64,000 nucleotides of DNA from GCA-2731375 sp964344935 (GCA_964344935.1 CAYFPL010000004.1:62001-126000); one strand, 5' to 3'; positions 8,636 through 17,428 are shown, counted from the first letter of the stretch. Notes: a model not told the origin generated them from the sequence alone. Made by a program: numbers and translations.

Positions 8636-9505
8636 ATGGACTACGGATTATCCTTTCCGCAAACCCAGATCGGCAACGATCCCGCCGTCATCCGCAATTT
8701 CGTGGAATCGGCGGAGGAACTGGGGTTCGAGCGGCTGACCTTGGTGGATCACATCCTAGGCGCCAAGGAGGCCAAGGATGCCCCTTGGGCGGTGCATTAC
8801 ACCATCGAATACGGCTTTCACGAGCCCATGACCCTGTTCGCCTGGATCGCTGGCTTCACCAAGGATATCCAGCTTGTCACCGCCAACGTGGTGCTGCCAC
8901 AAAGGCAGACCGAACTGGTGGCCAAGCAGGCCGCTCAGATCGATATCTTGACCGGCGGGCGCATGGTGCTGGGCATCGGCGTCGGTTGGAGCAAGTCCGA
9001 GTTCGAGGCCCTGGGCATGAACTTCGCCAATCGCGGCGCTCGCATCGAGGAACAGGTTGACCTGCTGCGCCGTCTATGGACGGAGGAACTGGTGGAGTTC
9101 GAGGGTAAATGGCATCACATCTCGGACATGGGCATGAACCCCCTGCCCATTCAGCGGCCTATCCCGATTTGGTTCGGCGCTATGGCCGAGGTGGCGGTGC
9201 GTCGCGCTGCCCGTATCGGCGACGGCTGGCTCATGAGCCCCCGGGCTCAGCCTGACGATGAAATGAAGAAGCTGGTCGAGGCATTTTACGAGGAAGCCCA
9301 GGCCGCGGACCGCGATCCGGCAAGCCTAGGGATTGATGCCACTGTATTTGCTGAGGACCGAGGCCCCAACGAATGGTTGGCCGAGGCCCAGGCCTGGCGC
9401 GACCTGGGCGCCACGTCCGTGACCTTCCGCACCTCCGAATCCGGTTTCACCCATATCGACCAGCACCTGGATGCCATGCGCCGCCTGGCGGATGCAGTGG
9501 GTTAG
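8636..9505 (+). CDS. Luciferase-like (LLM class) flavin-dependent oxidoreductase
   Basis: This complete 289-aa member of the bacterial luciferase-like superfamily shows the TIM-barrel strands FERLTLVDHILG, GRMVLGIGVGWSKSEFEALG (the GVGW substrate/flavin loop near residue 120) and PIPIWFGAMAEVAVRRAARIGDGW. It uses FMNH2 or F420H2 for monooxygenation or dehydrogenation. The start codon follows AAAAAGAGGGTGCC. It is related in kind to the truncated gene at the left edge. The MaoC-type hydratase follows 11 bases downstream, so the pair is an operon transcribed away from the hydantoin genes. Confidence 0.9.
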   Translation: MDYGLSFPQTQIGNDPAVIRNFVESAEELGFERLTLVDHILGAKEAKDAPWAVHYTIEYGFHEPMTLFAWIAGFTKDIQLVTANVVLPQRQTELVAKQAAQIDILTGGRMVLGIGVGWSKSEFEALGMNFANRGARIEEQVDLLRRLWTEELVEFEGKWHHISDMGMNPLPIQRPIPIWFGAMAEVAVRRAARIGDGWLMSPRAQPDDEMKKLVEAFYEEAQAADRDPASLGIDATVFAEDRGPNEWLAEAQAWRDLGATSVTFRTSESGFTHIDQHLDAMRRLADAVG

Positions 9506-9516
9506 AGGAGACAAAC

Positions 9517-9954
9517 ATGTCCAATTTGCCCATCGGCATCGGCGATAAGACCACGTTCACCAAGACCGTCGGCGAAAGCGATATCTATGGCTTCGCGGGC
9601 ATCACCGGGGATTTTGCGGCACCCCATGTGAACGAAGCCTTCATGCAGAACTCGCAATACGGCACCCGTGTCGCCCACGGCGCCCTCTTGGTGGGCTTTA
9701 TGTCCACGGCATCCGCGTTGCTGGCAACCCGGATCATCGATATACGCGACGACCTGACACCCATGTCCATCGGCTATGACCGAGTGCGCTTCACCGAGGC
9801 GGTGAAGATCGGCGACACCATCACCGTGACCTACGAGATCAAGGAATTGGAAGAAGAAAAGAACCGCTCCCGCGCCGCCGTCACCGCCACCAACCAGAAC
9901 GGCGAAACGGTGGGTGTGGCCGAGCACATCATGAAGTGGTTGGTCAATCCGTAA
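9517..9954 (+). CDS. MaoC-like (R)-specific enoyl-CoA hydratase domain protein
   Basis: This is a 145-aa single hotdog-fold protein. The hydratase-2 signature is legible: GFAGITGDFAAPHVNEAF followed by GTRVAHGAL, giving the catalytic Asp and His of the D-x5-H type motif around residues 32-37. Such proteins hydrate trans-2-enoyl-CoA or related acyl thioesters. The start at 9517 has a strong AGAGGAG eight bases upstream; longer forms in the same frame would overlap the luciferase-like gene. Its pairing with a flavin oxidoreductase suggests degradation of a CoA-bound intermediate, but the substrate is not known. Confidence 0.88.
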   Translation: MSNLPIGIGDKTTFTKTVGESDIYGFAGITGDFAAPHVNEAFMQNSQYGTRVAHGALLVGFMSTASALLATRIIDIRDDLTPMSIGYDRVRFTEAVKIGDTITVTYEIKELEEEKNRSRAAVTATNQNGETVGVAEHIMKWLVNP

Positions 9955-10252
9955 ACGGAAACCTATTCGTTCGTCTATGGGGCGCGCCCGGGCAAGTCAT
10001 ACGGCATATTGTTCTGGAATTTGCCCTTTCAACGCCGGAATGAGTTCTGGCTAGCATTCAGTGACAAATAGGGAAGTGCGGTCTTAATTCAGGGCAGTCG
10101 CGATATTATCGTCATCTATTCGCGAAATAATTGAAAAGTAAGTACAGTTTGAATTTTTACGAATTCACACCCGGAATCATGTTATCTTCACACTAAGTTG
10201 CGATTATGGATGTGATGAATTCTAGAGTCGGGGGCGTTTGACGCCGATCAGC
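9955..10252. promoter_or_regulatory. AT-rich intergenic region before the hybrid kinase
   Basis: This stretch of nearly 300 bases holds no convincing gene. Its last 120 bases are notably AT-rich compared with the rest of the window (for example TTTGAATTTTTACGAATTC and CATGTTATCTTC), and probably include the promoter of the histidine kinase gene. I could not fix a -35/-10 pair with acceptable spacing. Confidence 0.4.
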
Positions 10253-13177
10253 ATGACCCTGAAGTTCGAAGTTGACGATGAGTTCGACGGCGAAAAACTA
10301 AGACTAAGAGTATTTGATTCGTTCGCTGTCGAACTGATAGGCATTTCGGACCAGATCGAGTTGGCTTGGTACGTCGCGCGGGAGGTCGTCGGCAGCCTCG
10401 GGTTTGATGATTGCGTCGTCTACTATGTAGATCCCAATCAGAACCTTTTGCGTCAAATCGCCGCCATTGGCGATAAGAACCCGCAAGGCAACGAAATTGC
10501 CAATCTCTTGGAGATCAAGATCGGCGATGGTGTGACAGGGAAAGTCGCAAAAACGCGACAACCCTTGGTCATTGACGACCTTAAAACCTATGAAAATTAC
10601 ATTCCCGATCTTGAAGAATCCCGGTCGGAAATTTGCGTCCCACTTGTTTCCGGGGACCAACTATTTGGTGTCATCGATTGCGAGCATCCACAGCCGGGTA
10701 AGTTCGGGCAGGATCATTTGAATCTATTGACATCAGTGGCTGCGTTGACCAGCGCGAAACTGGAATTGATTCAAAAATCCAATGCGCTTCAACAAAGTGA
10801 AACCCGATTTCGACTATTATTCGATAATGCCGAAGTGTCGATTTGGGATGAAGATTTTTCCGCCGTAATACTCGAACTGGAGAGATTGCGTTCCACCGGC
10901 ATCAACGATCTTGAAGACTACCTTAGGAACAATCTCCAAGAAGCTTTCCGCCTAGCTGATCTTGTCGTCGTCAATTCCGTAAACGATGCAACACTTAAGT
11001 TGTATGGTGCAAATTCGCCGGAAGAATTCATCCACAAGCTATCGGAAACTCTTTCCGACGACACGATTTCTGTTTTCATCGGTGTCGTGTGCGCGATGTG
11101 GAACAACGAAGAACACTTCACGACGGAAGTCGCGCACAAATCCATCTGGGGCGAAGACATAACTGTAATCTTGTCGTTGCCCATACCCAAAAGACCTGAA
11201 GACTATTCTCACGTCCCGGTTTGCGTTTTCGATATATCGGAACGCAAATCCGCGGAGACTTTGTTGCATCAAAGCGAAGAACGATTTCGGGAATTCGCCG
11301 AATCTTCGTCCGATTGGCTGTGGGAAATCGATGCCGAGGGAAGGATAGTTTGGGAATCAGAAAGTGCCAGCGACAAGGCCGGCAGGGTTTCTGCAGACGT
11401 CTTGGGCATGACCCGGGAAGAAATCGCTGGGGACCAAATGTCCGATGAGGATTGGTTGCTGTATCGAAATGCGATCAATGAGCACCTTGATTTCGAGGCT
11501 TTTGAGTACCGTTACCTTGGTTCCGACAATGTTATTCATTTTGCCGAAATCAGTGGAAAGGCGTTGTTTGACGACTCCAATAGATACTTGGGGCACAGAG
11601 GTACCGCATCCGACATCACCAAACGCAAAGTTGCGGATGAAGCGCTACGAGAGAGTGAAGAAAAGTATCGAACCCTGACATCAAATATACCTGGTGCTGT
11701 CTACCGATGTGCCTTCGATGACAATTGGACCACGGAATATATTAGTAACGAAGTAGAGCAGATCCTCGGCTATCCACCATCTGACTTCATTGACAGCAAA
11801 GTCCGGCCCTACGCGAGCTTGATCCATCCAGACCATAGAGAGAGGGTGAGGCAGGCCGTGGTTCACGCCGTAGGCGATAGATTGCCTTATATAGTCGAGT
11901 ATCCCTCATACCACGCAGATGGCTCAATTCGCTGGATCTACGAGAAAGGCCAAGCCGTTTTCGATGAAAACGATGAAGTTCGATGCTTGGATGGCGTCTT
12001 CTTCGATATAACCGAACGCCATTTGCTTGAGGAGAGCCTCCGGCGGGCTCAAAAGATGGAGGCGGTTGGTCAGTTGACGGGCGGTATCGCCCATGAATTC
12101 AATAATTTGTTGCAAGTTGTAAGTGGTAACATCGGACTGCTCGAAGACAATCTTCCTGCCAATTTTGAGTTTGATTCGTATTTTGATGCCGTAAACAGGA
12201 ATGTGAAACGCGGTGCGGAGCTTACGGACCGTCTATTGTCGTTTTCGCGCAGTCAGCCATTGTCGCCGAAGCGGTTGGACATCGCCCAAACGTTTTCAGA
12301 AATGCAAAAGATGCTGGAGCCGACCCTGGGTGAAACAGTTGGTTTGAGGGTCGAACTGTTGAACGGTGTTTGGGCGGCGAAGGCGGACCCAGGCCAACTG
12401 GAAAACGCGCTGCTAAACCTCGCACTAAATGCCCGCGACGCCATGCCGAACGGCGGCATCATTACGCTGTCGGCTGAAAACGTTTCACTCGACCAAAATG
12501 CGGCCGGAAAGTATGAAGAGGTGGTGCCTGGTGATTACGTCATGCTGAGCGTGATCGACGGCGGAAATGGCATGACGGAAGAGGTCAAAAGCCGCGCCTT
12601 TGAACCGTTCTATACCACCAAGGATGTCGGCAAGGGAACCGGACTCGGCCTTAGCATGGTCTACGGCTTCGCGCAGCAATCGGGCGGTTTTGCTGAAATC
12701 GAAAGCGAACCGGGACAGGGTGCCAAAGTAAATCTGTACCTACCGCGGCTGATAAGCGTTGAAGATGATGCTTCGGCGGCCCAGGAACAGCGCGCCGATA
12801 TGATGCCATCAAACCGCGGTACTATCCTTCTGGTCGAGGATGATGACGATGTACGACAGTCACTGGCTGCGCAACTGACCAACCTGGGCTACCTCGTATT
12901 GTTGGCCGCGGATGGAGCAGCGGCCATGGCGGCCCTTGCCGATGGGGCGCATGTTGATCTGCTGTTCACGGATGTTGTAATGCCCGGTGGCTTGAGCGGT
13001 CTAGAACTAGCAAAGCAACTCCTGGTGCTCCGGCCAGATCTCAAGGTCCTCTATACCACCGGATACAGTGATGATGTGGTCGCGGCCGCTGGACAAATTG
13101 AAGAAGGCGCCATCGTGCTGCGCAAGCCGTACGACAAGACCAAACTTGTCGCCACGATTTCGCAAGTGTTGACCTAA
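10253..13177 (+). CDS. Hybrid sensor histidine kinase: GAF-PAS-PAS-PAS-HisKA-HATPase-REC
   Basis: This protein of about 974 aa lacks membrane helices, so it should be a cytoplasmic sensor. In order: a GAF domain (about 20-175), three PAS segments (about 180-330, 335-465, 470-590), a HisKA dimerisation helix with H614 in GIAHEFNNLL, a HATPase with N-box NLALNARDAMPNGG, G-box DGGNGM and GTGLGLSM, and a C-terminal receiver with acceptor D907 in FTDVVMPGG and a KP motif. GAF and PAS modules usually bind a small ligand or cofactor; no heme or flavin residue is assigned. A TTG at 10238 is an alternative start. No response regulator lies next to it. Codon use looks AT-richer than its neighbours, hinting at a separate origin. 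Confidence 0.93.
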   Translation: MTLKFEVDDEFDGEKLRLRVFDSFAVELIGISDQIELAWYVAREVVGSLGFDDCVVYYVDPNQNLLRQIAAIGDKNPQGNEIANLLEIKIGDGVTGKVAKTRQPLVIDDLKTYENYIPDLEESRSEICVPLVSGDQLFGVIDCEHPQPGKFGQDHLNLLTSVAALTSAKLELIQKSNALQQSETRFRLLFDNAEVSIWDEDFSAVILELERLRSTGINDLEDYLRNNLQEAFRLADLVVVNSVNDATLKLYGANSPEEFIHKLSETLSDDTISVFIGVVCAMWNNEEHFTTEVAHKSIWGEDITVILSLPIPKRPEDYSHVPVCVFDISERKSAETLLHQSEERFREFAESSSDWLWEIDAEGRIVWESESASDKAGRVSADVLGMTREEIAGDQMSDEDWLLYRNAINEHLDFEAFEYRYLGSDNVIHFAEISGKALFDDSNRYLGHRGTASDITKRKVADEALRESEEKYRTLTSNIPGAVYRCAFDDNWTTEYISNEVEQILGYPPSDFIDSKVRPYASLIHPDHRERVRQAVVHAVGDRLPYIVEYPSYHADGSIRWIYEKGQAVFDENDEVRCLDGVFFDITERHLLEESLRRAQKMEAVGQLTGGIAHEFNNLLQVVSGNIGLLEDNLPANFEFDSYFDAVNRNVKRGAELTDRLLSFSRSQPLSPKRLDIAQTFSEMQKMLEPTLGETVGLRVELLNGVWAAKADPGQLENALLNLALNARDAMPNGGIITLSAENVSLDQNAAGKYEEVVPGDYVMLSVIDGGNGMTEEVKSRAFEPFYTTKDVGKGTGLGLSMVYGFAQQSGGFAEIESEPGQGAKVNLYLPRLISVEDDASAAQEQRADMMPSNRGTILLVEDDDDVRQSLAAQLTNLGYLVLLAADGAAAMAALADGAHVDLLFTDVVMPGGLSGLELAKQLLVLRPDLKVLYTTGYSDDVVAAAGQIEEGAIVLRKPYDKTKLVATISQVLT

Positions 13178-13195
13178 TCGTATAGGCCCAAAAGA

Positions 13196-13225
13196 ACAAA
13201 CCGACCGCCAAGACGGTCGGTTTGT
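13196..13225. terminator. Bidirectional Rho-independent terminator
   Basis: A perfect 12-bp inverted repeat (ACAAACCGACCG / CGGTCGGTTTGT) with a 6-base loop sits between the convergent kinase and DUF3306-like genes. On the minus strand the stem is followed by TCTTTT, and on the plus strand by CTTCG, so it is stronger for the minus-strand gene but can serve both. Confidence 0.85.
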
Positions 13226-13250
13226 CTTCGCAAGAACTGTATAGAGCCGT

Positions 13251-13880
13251 TTATCTTTCCGCCAGAACCGGCCCTTTGATCGATTGATCGCGGTAGTCAT
13301 CGCCATAGTCCGACAGTTCGTCGACTTGCGAGATGATCGGATGGACGCGCCACAATTTGGCCATGGCATCCAGGCGCAAGGCTTCCGGCACGTTCGGTCG
13401 CATGAAGGCGGCGAAATCCGAATCTTGATTGAGTTCGCGTATGTTCGGCAACGCGCCAGGCTTGATATCGCCGGTCACTGCGGCGGTCCGATCAGCCGTC
13501 CCCAAAATGGCAGCCTGCACATCAAGTTGCCCGTTGGATTCCCGGTTATTCGGCAAGGCGCTGGACTTGCGATTAGCCGTCCCCAGAATAACAGCTTGCG
13601 CATCAAGTTCCCTTGAGGTTTCAGAGCCACTATCGCTGCCGTAGTCGGTGAGACCGTCTTGGGAACTGATGATGGGATGTGCATTCCAGAGTTTACGCAG
13701 CGCTTGGAGGCGCAGGCTTTCCGGTACGCCTTTCTGCATGAAGACCGCATAGTCGGAACTAGCGGTAAGCGAATCCACGGCGGGAAGAGAATTGTTATTG
13801 CCTGCGCTGGCTTGCGTGCTGGCAAACAGGGCAAAACTGATAGCGGTAGCGCAGGCTACCTTATTGATAAACGTCGTCAT
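13251..13880 (-). CDS. Secreted protein with two DUF3306-like segments
   Basis: The 209-aa protein has a clear signal peptide (MTTFINKVACATAISFALFA, cleavage likely after STQASA). The mature part contains two 50-residue copies of the same segment, 32-81 and 144-193, each with LP-(V/I)-x2-L, (S/D)SD(Y/F)AxFM, VPE(S/A)LRL, KLW, HPIIS and (D/E)-x-L-(T/S)-DYG. This pattern resembles the conserved core of DUF3306 proteins, which occur as a single copy near formate dehydrogenase genes. Between the copies is a second internal repeat (LDAQAVILGTANR at 92-104, LDVQAAILGTADR at 119-131). No enzyme motif is seen. Function is unknown and export to the periplasm is likely. Confidence 0.8.
   Translation of the reverse strand: MTTFINKVACATAISFALFASTQASAGNNNSLPAVDSLTASSDYAVFMQKGVPESLRLQALRKLWNAHPIISSQDGLTDYGSDSGSETSRELDAQAVILGTANRKSSALPNNRESNGQLDVQAAILGTADRTAAVTGDIKPGALPNIRELNQDSDFAAFMRPNVPEALRLDAMAKLWRVHPIISQVDELSDYGDDYRDQSIKGPVLAER
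13302..13451 (-). repeat. DUF3306-like segment, copy 2
   Basis: This encodes residues 144-193 of the secreted protein. It aligns without gaps to copy 1 over 50 residues, with about half identical, including the KLW and HPIIS cores. Confidence 0.75.
13638..13787 (-). repeat. DUF3306-like segment, copy 1
   Basis: This encodes residues 32-81 of the secreted protein, just after the signal peptide. It is the partner of the copy at 13302-13451. Confidence 0.75.
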
Positions 13881-14272
13881 AATAGAACCTCTGTAAATAT
13901 GGTTTTTTGCTGTTCATCACGTATCAGGCGATAACTCATTCAAAATACGGTGAGAGTATCGGTCGCTTTTGTTAAGCCGCCGTGAAGCAAGATGGTTAAC
14001 CGGACAAATTACGGTCAGAAGGCGAACAGGGCTTGCCAACTGGTAGGGAATGACGGCGACGAACGCCATATGAGGCCGTGCCTCCGAGACCACCGGCGAA
14101 CGGATCTTTATTGCCAAGCGCTTTTCGAAGGCCATGCGGCCTGGAGGTTATCGTCGGAGGGCAAAGTCCAAGAAGACAGCAGTGTGGCGCCCGGGCGCCG
14201 CTCATGCAAAACCGCCTTTGCAGCCGGTTCGGGTGCCGACTGGTCAAGAGCGAAAAACGGTGGGGCTGGACG
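13881..14272. other. Intergenic region without a supported gene
   Basis: About 390 bases lie between the secreted-protein start and the GST stop, both on the minus strand. Open frames here are short, lack family features and have poor start context. The part nearest 13880 should hold the promoter of the DUF3306-like gene; no clear boxes were found. Confidence 0.4.
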
Positions 14273-14905
14273 TCAGCCCTTCAGCTTTTCGGCCGTTTCC
14301 TTGTCCGCCTTCATGGTTGCCGCGTAAGAAGGCAATGCCGTAACTCTGTCGAAGAGCCCTTGGACATTGCCGGGCAGTTCATCGCTCACCATGCGGCGGT
14401 AGCCGTGCATGACATACACCATGCTCAAATCGGCGGCGCTCATGGTGTCGCCCAGCAGGTAGGGACGGTCCGATAAGGCTGTATCGAGCGCCTGGACGCA
14501 GGCCGTCGCCCGGCTTTTCATCTCCGCCACCACATCGTCGATTTCCGGATCGAACTCGCGCCGGTGATTGACAATCTCGCCCAGTGGCCGCGAGAAAGTT
14601 GCTTCGGCAAACCAGCACCATTGCAGATAATGGGCATAGGTCGGATCATCCTTGGCGGGCTGCAGCCGGCCGTCGCCGTAGCGGTCCAAAACGTATTGCA
14701 TCATGGCGCCCGACTCGAACATCGTCACATCGCCGTCCGTCATAACAGGCACCTTGCCCACTGGGTTCATCGCCCGCCATTTAGCTGTTTTGCGGTACGT
14801 GGCGGCAAAGTTCACCGGCACGATTTCGTATGGCACGGACAGTTCTTCGCACGCCCAAATGACGCGCAATCCACGGGTTCCAGGAGAGTGGTAAATCTTC
14901 AGCAT
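14273..14905 (-). CDS. Glutathione S-transferase family protein
   Basis: This 210-aa cytosolic GST starts MLKIYHSPGTRGLRVIWACEE, the thioredoxin-like N-terminal fold with a possible catalytic Ser/Thr around residues 7-10. NPVGKVPVM carries the cis-proline and MFESGAMMQYV the ESG glutathione-binding motif. The C-terminal helical domain includes LLGDTMSAADLSMVYVM, with the usual N-capping box Asp. It may conjugate glutathione to electrophiles or act in aromatic compound breakdown. It is a single gene, with 288 non-coding bases separating it from the divergent dioxygenase. Confidence 0.9.
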   Translation of the reverse strand: MLKIYHSPGTRGLRVIWACEELSVPYEIVPVNFAATYRKTAKWRAMNPVGKVPVMTDGDVTMFESGAMMQYVLDRYGDGRLQPAKDDPTYAHYLQWCWFAEATFSRPLGEIVNHRREFDPEIDDVVAEMKSRATACVQALDTALSDRPYLLGDTMSAADLSMVYVMHGYRRMVSDELPGNVQGLFDRVTALPSYAATMKADKETAEKLKG

Positions 14906-15193
14906 GACCTAATTTATTCCGTCTCAACATTGTCGCTGGTTTCTTGTGCTTCGTGCAGGATATCGGCAAACCCAGGCAAAATCCCACTAAATCAATGTTT
15001 CAGATTTGCTTGCACCAATGCCTGCGAGCTGGCGCTGGGGGATATATGTCTACGCCAATGTCAATTTTCCTAGAATACATGGGGAGCGGAACCTACACTG
15101 AAATCCACGTGGTGCGGACCTGAGCGCAGATATGGATGCCCATTTGATGCGGCCACAATCTGAATACTGACAACAGCAAGACGAGCAAATCCA
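14906..15193. promoter_or_regulatory. Divergent intergenic region, GST and dioxygenase
   Basis: These 288 bases separate divergently transcribed GST (minus) and TauD/TfdA-type (plus) genes, so both promoters should lie here. It contains no supported coding sequence. No palindromic operator was recognised. Confidence 0.35.
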
Positions 15194-16177
15194 ATGGAGC
15201 ACAAGACCTCCCGCTTGAACGGCGACTTCGGTCTTATGATCGAAGATGTCACGCGTCAGGACCTCGAAGACCCGGGCTTCCAACATCAGGCCTACGATCT
15301 CTGGGTCCGTCATGGTGGATTAATCGCCGTGCGCGGTCCTGATCTTGCGGCGACGTCGCCGGAGCAGCTGATGACCTGGTCGGGGGTCTTCGGCACGGTC
15401 GAGGACGTGATGCTTACGGCTCGAGACGACGTCATGTTGCCGGGATTTCCCATCCTCCGCATCGGCAACACCAAGGATGAAGCCGGCAAACCCAAGGCGT
15501 CGCTGGCGAAGGTGCCGCCACTCGAATCCGACTCCGACATACAGTACAACCCGGATTCCCGCCGTCCTGTCTGGCATACAGACTCCACATTCCGTAAACG
15601 GCCGCCGATTGGATCTGTGTTTCATTGCCGGCTGGCGCCCCCAATTGGTGCGGAAACCTTGTTTGCGGATACGCGTGCCGCGTTCGCCGGTCTTGATGAG
15701 GCGACGAAAACAAAGCTGAAGCGGCTGGAAGCGGTTTGTTCCCTGGCCCATCATGACAAGAAGATCAGCCTGTATTCTCCCGGTTACCCGATCCTGACGC
15801 CGGAACAACGGGCTGCCAACCCGCCCAATCGCGTACCAATCGTCCTCGAACATCCGGTAAGCGGAATTCCGGCCTTGTATGGTTTGAACAGTTCGACCTG
15901 CGCCGTGGTGCCCATCGGCGAACCGGTTACTGACGAAGCTTTGGACAAATGGGATCTGAAGGGCATCGAGGATGACAGCGTCCTTATCCTGCGTGACCTT
16001 TTGCCCTATATCACCGGGCCGGATTTCACCGTGAAGTGGACTTGGCAACCGGGCGACATCGTTGCCTGGGACAACCGCTGCACCATGCACGCGGCGACGG
16101 GTTTCGACTACGACCGTTATGACCGCGAAATGTGGCGGTTGACGTTGCTCGACAGCGCGGAAGCCGAGGCCGCGTAA
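15194..16177 (+). CDS. TauD/TfdA-family Fe(II)/2-oxoglutarate dioxygenase
   Basis: The 327-aa enzyme shows the iron-binding facial triad: H128 and D130 in VWHTDSTF, and H299 in DNRCTMHAATG. R311 or R315 in REMWRLTL is placed to bind 2-oxoglutarate. Family members hydroxylate taurine, 2,4-dichlorophenoxyacetate, sulfate esters, carnitine precursors and similar acids, releasing succinate and CO2. Length is slightly above TauD. The substrate cannot be read from sequence. The downstream alpha/beta hydrolase and dehydratase suggest a catabolic role for an acidic substrate. Confidence 0.9.
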   Translation: MEHKTSRLNGDFGLMIEDVTRQDLEDPGFQHQAYDLWVRHGGLIAVRGPDLAATSPEQLMTWSGVFGTVEDVMLTARDDVMLPGFPILRIGNTKDEAGKPKASLAKVPPLESDSDIQYNPDSRRPVWHTDSTFRKRPPIGSVFHCRLAPPIGAETLFADTRAAFAGLDEATKTKLKRLEAVCSLAHHDKKISLYSPGYPILTPEQRAANPPNRVPIVLEHPVSGIPALYGLNSSTCAVVPIGEPVTDEALDKWDLKGIEDDSVLILRDLLPYITGPDFTVKWTWQPGDIVAWDNRCTMHAATGFDYDRYDREMWRLTLLDSAEAEAA

Positions 16178-16204
16178 TTGCCCGCTGGCTGTTCGACTGG
16201 GCAA

Positions 16205-16429
16205 TCAAGCACGGACGATGACGCGTTCACGACACCAGATCAGAGCAACAACCGATACTTTCAGCACGACCATGAAGGCCAATTTCATGTGCGCCGGAAA
16301 GATCCATTGCCGCACTGTCTTCGTATATCTTGGAAACAGAATTGCTTTGAACGGGTAGAACAGCCAGCCAATGTCAATCGCGATCAAGAGTTTGATGGGG
16401 GTCGCTGCGGTCGCCGTGTTGCTGGCCAT
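16205..16429 (-). CDS. Possible small membrane protein, antisense to the hydrolase start
   Basis: A 74-residue open frame on the minus strand covers the gap between the dioxygenase and the alpha/beta hydrolase and overlaps the 5' end of the latter. It encodes two hydrophobic stretches (IDIGWLFYPFKAILF and MKLAFMVVLKVSVVALIW), separated by a basic segment with an Arg/Trp pair. This looks more protein-like than the usual antisense frame. No Shine-Dalgarno sequence supports the first start, and a later internal start is possible. I do not recognise it; it may be a relic or spurious. Confidence 0.25.
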   Translation of the reverse strand: MASNTATAATPIKLLIAIDIGWLFYPFKAILFPRYTKTVRQWIFPAHMKLAFMVVLKVSVVALIWCRERVIVRA

Positions 16430-17354
16430 CTATACGGCGATCGCGACGTGGCAGGCACAACGGACCTATCCACCGATTGGTCAGTACATCGAAGTCGAAG
16501 GAGTCCGTCTTCACTATGTCGAGGTTGGCAAAGGGCCCCCAATCGTTCTCTTGCATGGCGCCAGCGCTTCCCTGCGCGACTTTACCGCTGGCATCATAGA
16601 TAGCCTTGCCGTCAATCACCGCGTAATCGCTTTCGACCGGCCTGGCTATGGTTACAGCGAACGCCCAATTGAGGCCTGGCCGGACCCGAGCAGACAAGCC
16701 GACTTGTTTCACATCGCGCTGCAAAGGCTAGGCGTTGATAAACCGGTTATGGTTGGCCACTCGTGGGCCGGTTCCGTGGTCTTGGCCTACATGTTGAACC
16801 ACCCTGAGGATGTCCTGGGCGGCATATTGCTGGCCGGCGCGGTTAACTCCTGGAAAGGTGGCGTAAGCTGGCCCGTAAATATCGCCGGCGTGCCCTTGGT
16901 GGGCGAATTGTTCAGCGCAACGATGGTATTTCCGCTTGGGCAGTTTCTGTTGGATACGATGATTGACGGCGTGTTCCATCCTGAGGCGCCGACGCCCGAG
17001 TACAAAGCAAAGACGGGCGCCGTTCTCGCCCTGCGGCCAGGCGCGTTCCAGGCCAGTGCGGAAGATGTCCGGATGCTCAGCGATTACCTTGATGGACAGA
17101 GCAGCCGGTACGATGAAATCGAAATGCCGCTGCTCCTTATCACTGGCGAGAACGACACCATAGTTCCGGCGTGGAATCATGCGGAAAGACTGGCGGATCG
17201 CCTACAACATGCCAAGAAAGTGGAATTAAAGGGCGCTGGTCATGCGTTGCACCATAGCCGGCAGACCGACGTTGTTCGCCTGATCACGGACTTTGTGATG
17301 CGGGCATCGGCAAAAGCCGGAAACGACCCCCGTCCGCGACCGTCTGAAGACTAA
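16371..17354 (+). CDS. Membrane-anchored alpha/beta hydrolase
   Basis: The 327-aa protein begins with a hydrophobic helix (LMGVAAVAVLLAIYTAIATW, residues 8-27) that should anchor it in the inner membrane or serve as an uncleaved signal. It is followed by an alpha/beta hydrolase fold. The oxyanion loop is VLLHGASAS, the nucleophile S131 sits in GHSWAG, the acid is D262 in GENDTIVP, and the base H291 in GAGHALHH. It likely hydrolyses an ester, lactone or amide at the cell surface. It stands alone between the dioxygenase and the dehydratase on the same strand. The extreme C-terminus is polar and proline-rich (NDPRPRPSED). Confidence 0.9.
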   Translation: MSIAIKSLMGVAAVAVLLAIYTAIATWQAQRTYPPIGQYIEVEGVRLHYVEVGKGPPIVLLHGASASLRDFTAGIIDSLAVNHRVIAFDRPGYGYSERPIEAWPDPSRQADLFHIALQRLGVDKPVMVGHSWAGSVVLAYMLNHPEDVLGGILLAGAVNSWKGGVSWPVNIAGVPLVGELFSATMVFPLGQFLLDTMIDGVFHPEAPTPEYKAKTGAVLALRPGAFQASAEDVRMLSDYLDGQSSRYDEIEMPLLLITGENDTIVPAWNHAERLADRLQHAKKVELKGAGHALHHSRQTDVVRLITDFVMRASAKAGNDPRPRPSED

Positions 17355-17428
17355 CTAACACAAAAGAGCCTCGCCAATATCCGCACATCATCTAGAGTGT
17401 CCTGAGGACAAAGCACCGGGGAACAGTG

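Noticed and set aside
7669..9060. Long plus-strand frame crossing the D-carbamoylase and luciferase-like genes
   Set aside because: It spans two confident genes in the wrong frame or strand; its protein has no domain.
13992..14327. 111-codon plus-strand frame in the gap before the GST gene
   Set aside because: It overlaps the GST gene end on the opposite strand, has no ribosome site and no recognisable feature.
16177..16205. ATTGCCC / GGGCAAT inverted repeat after the dioxygenase gene
   Set aside because: The stem is short, the loop long, and no U-tract follows; it is too weak to call a terminator.
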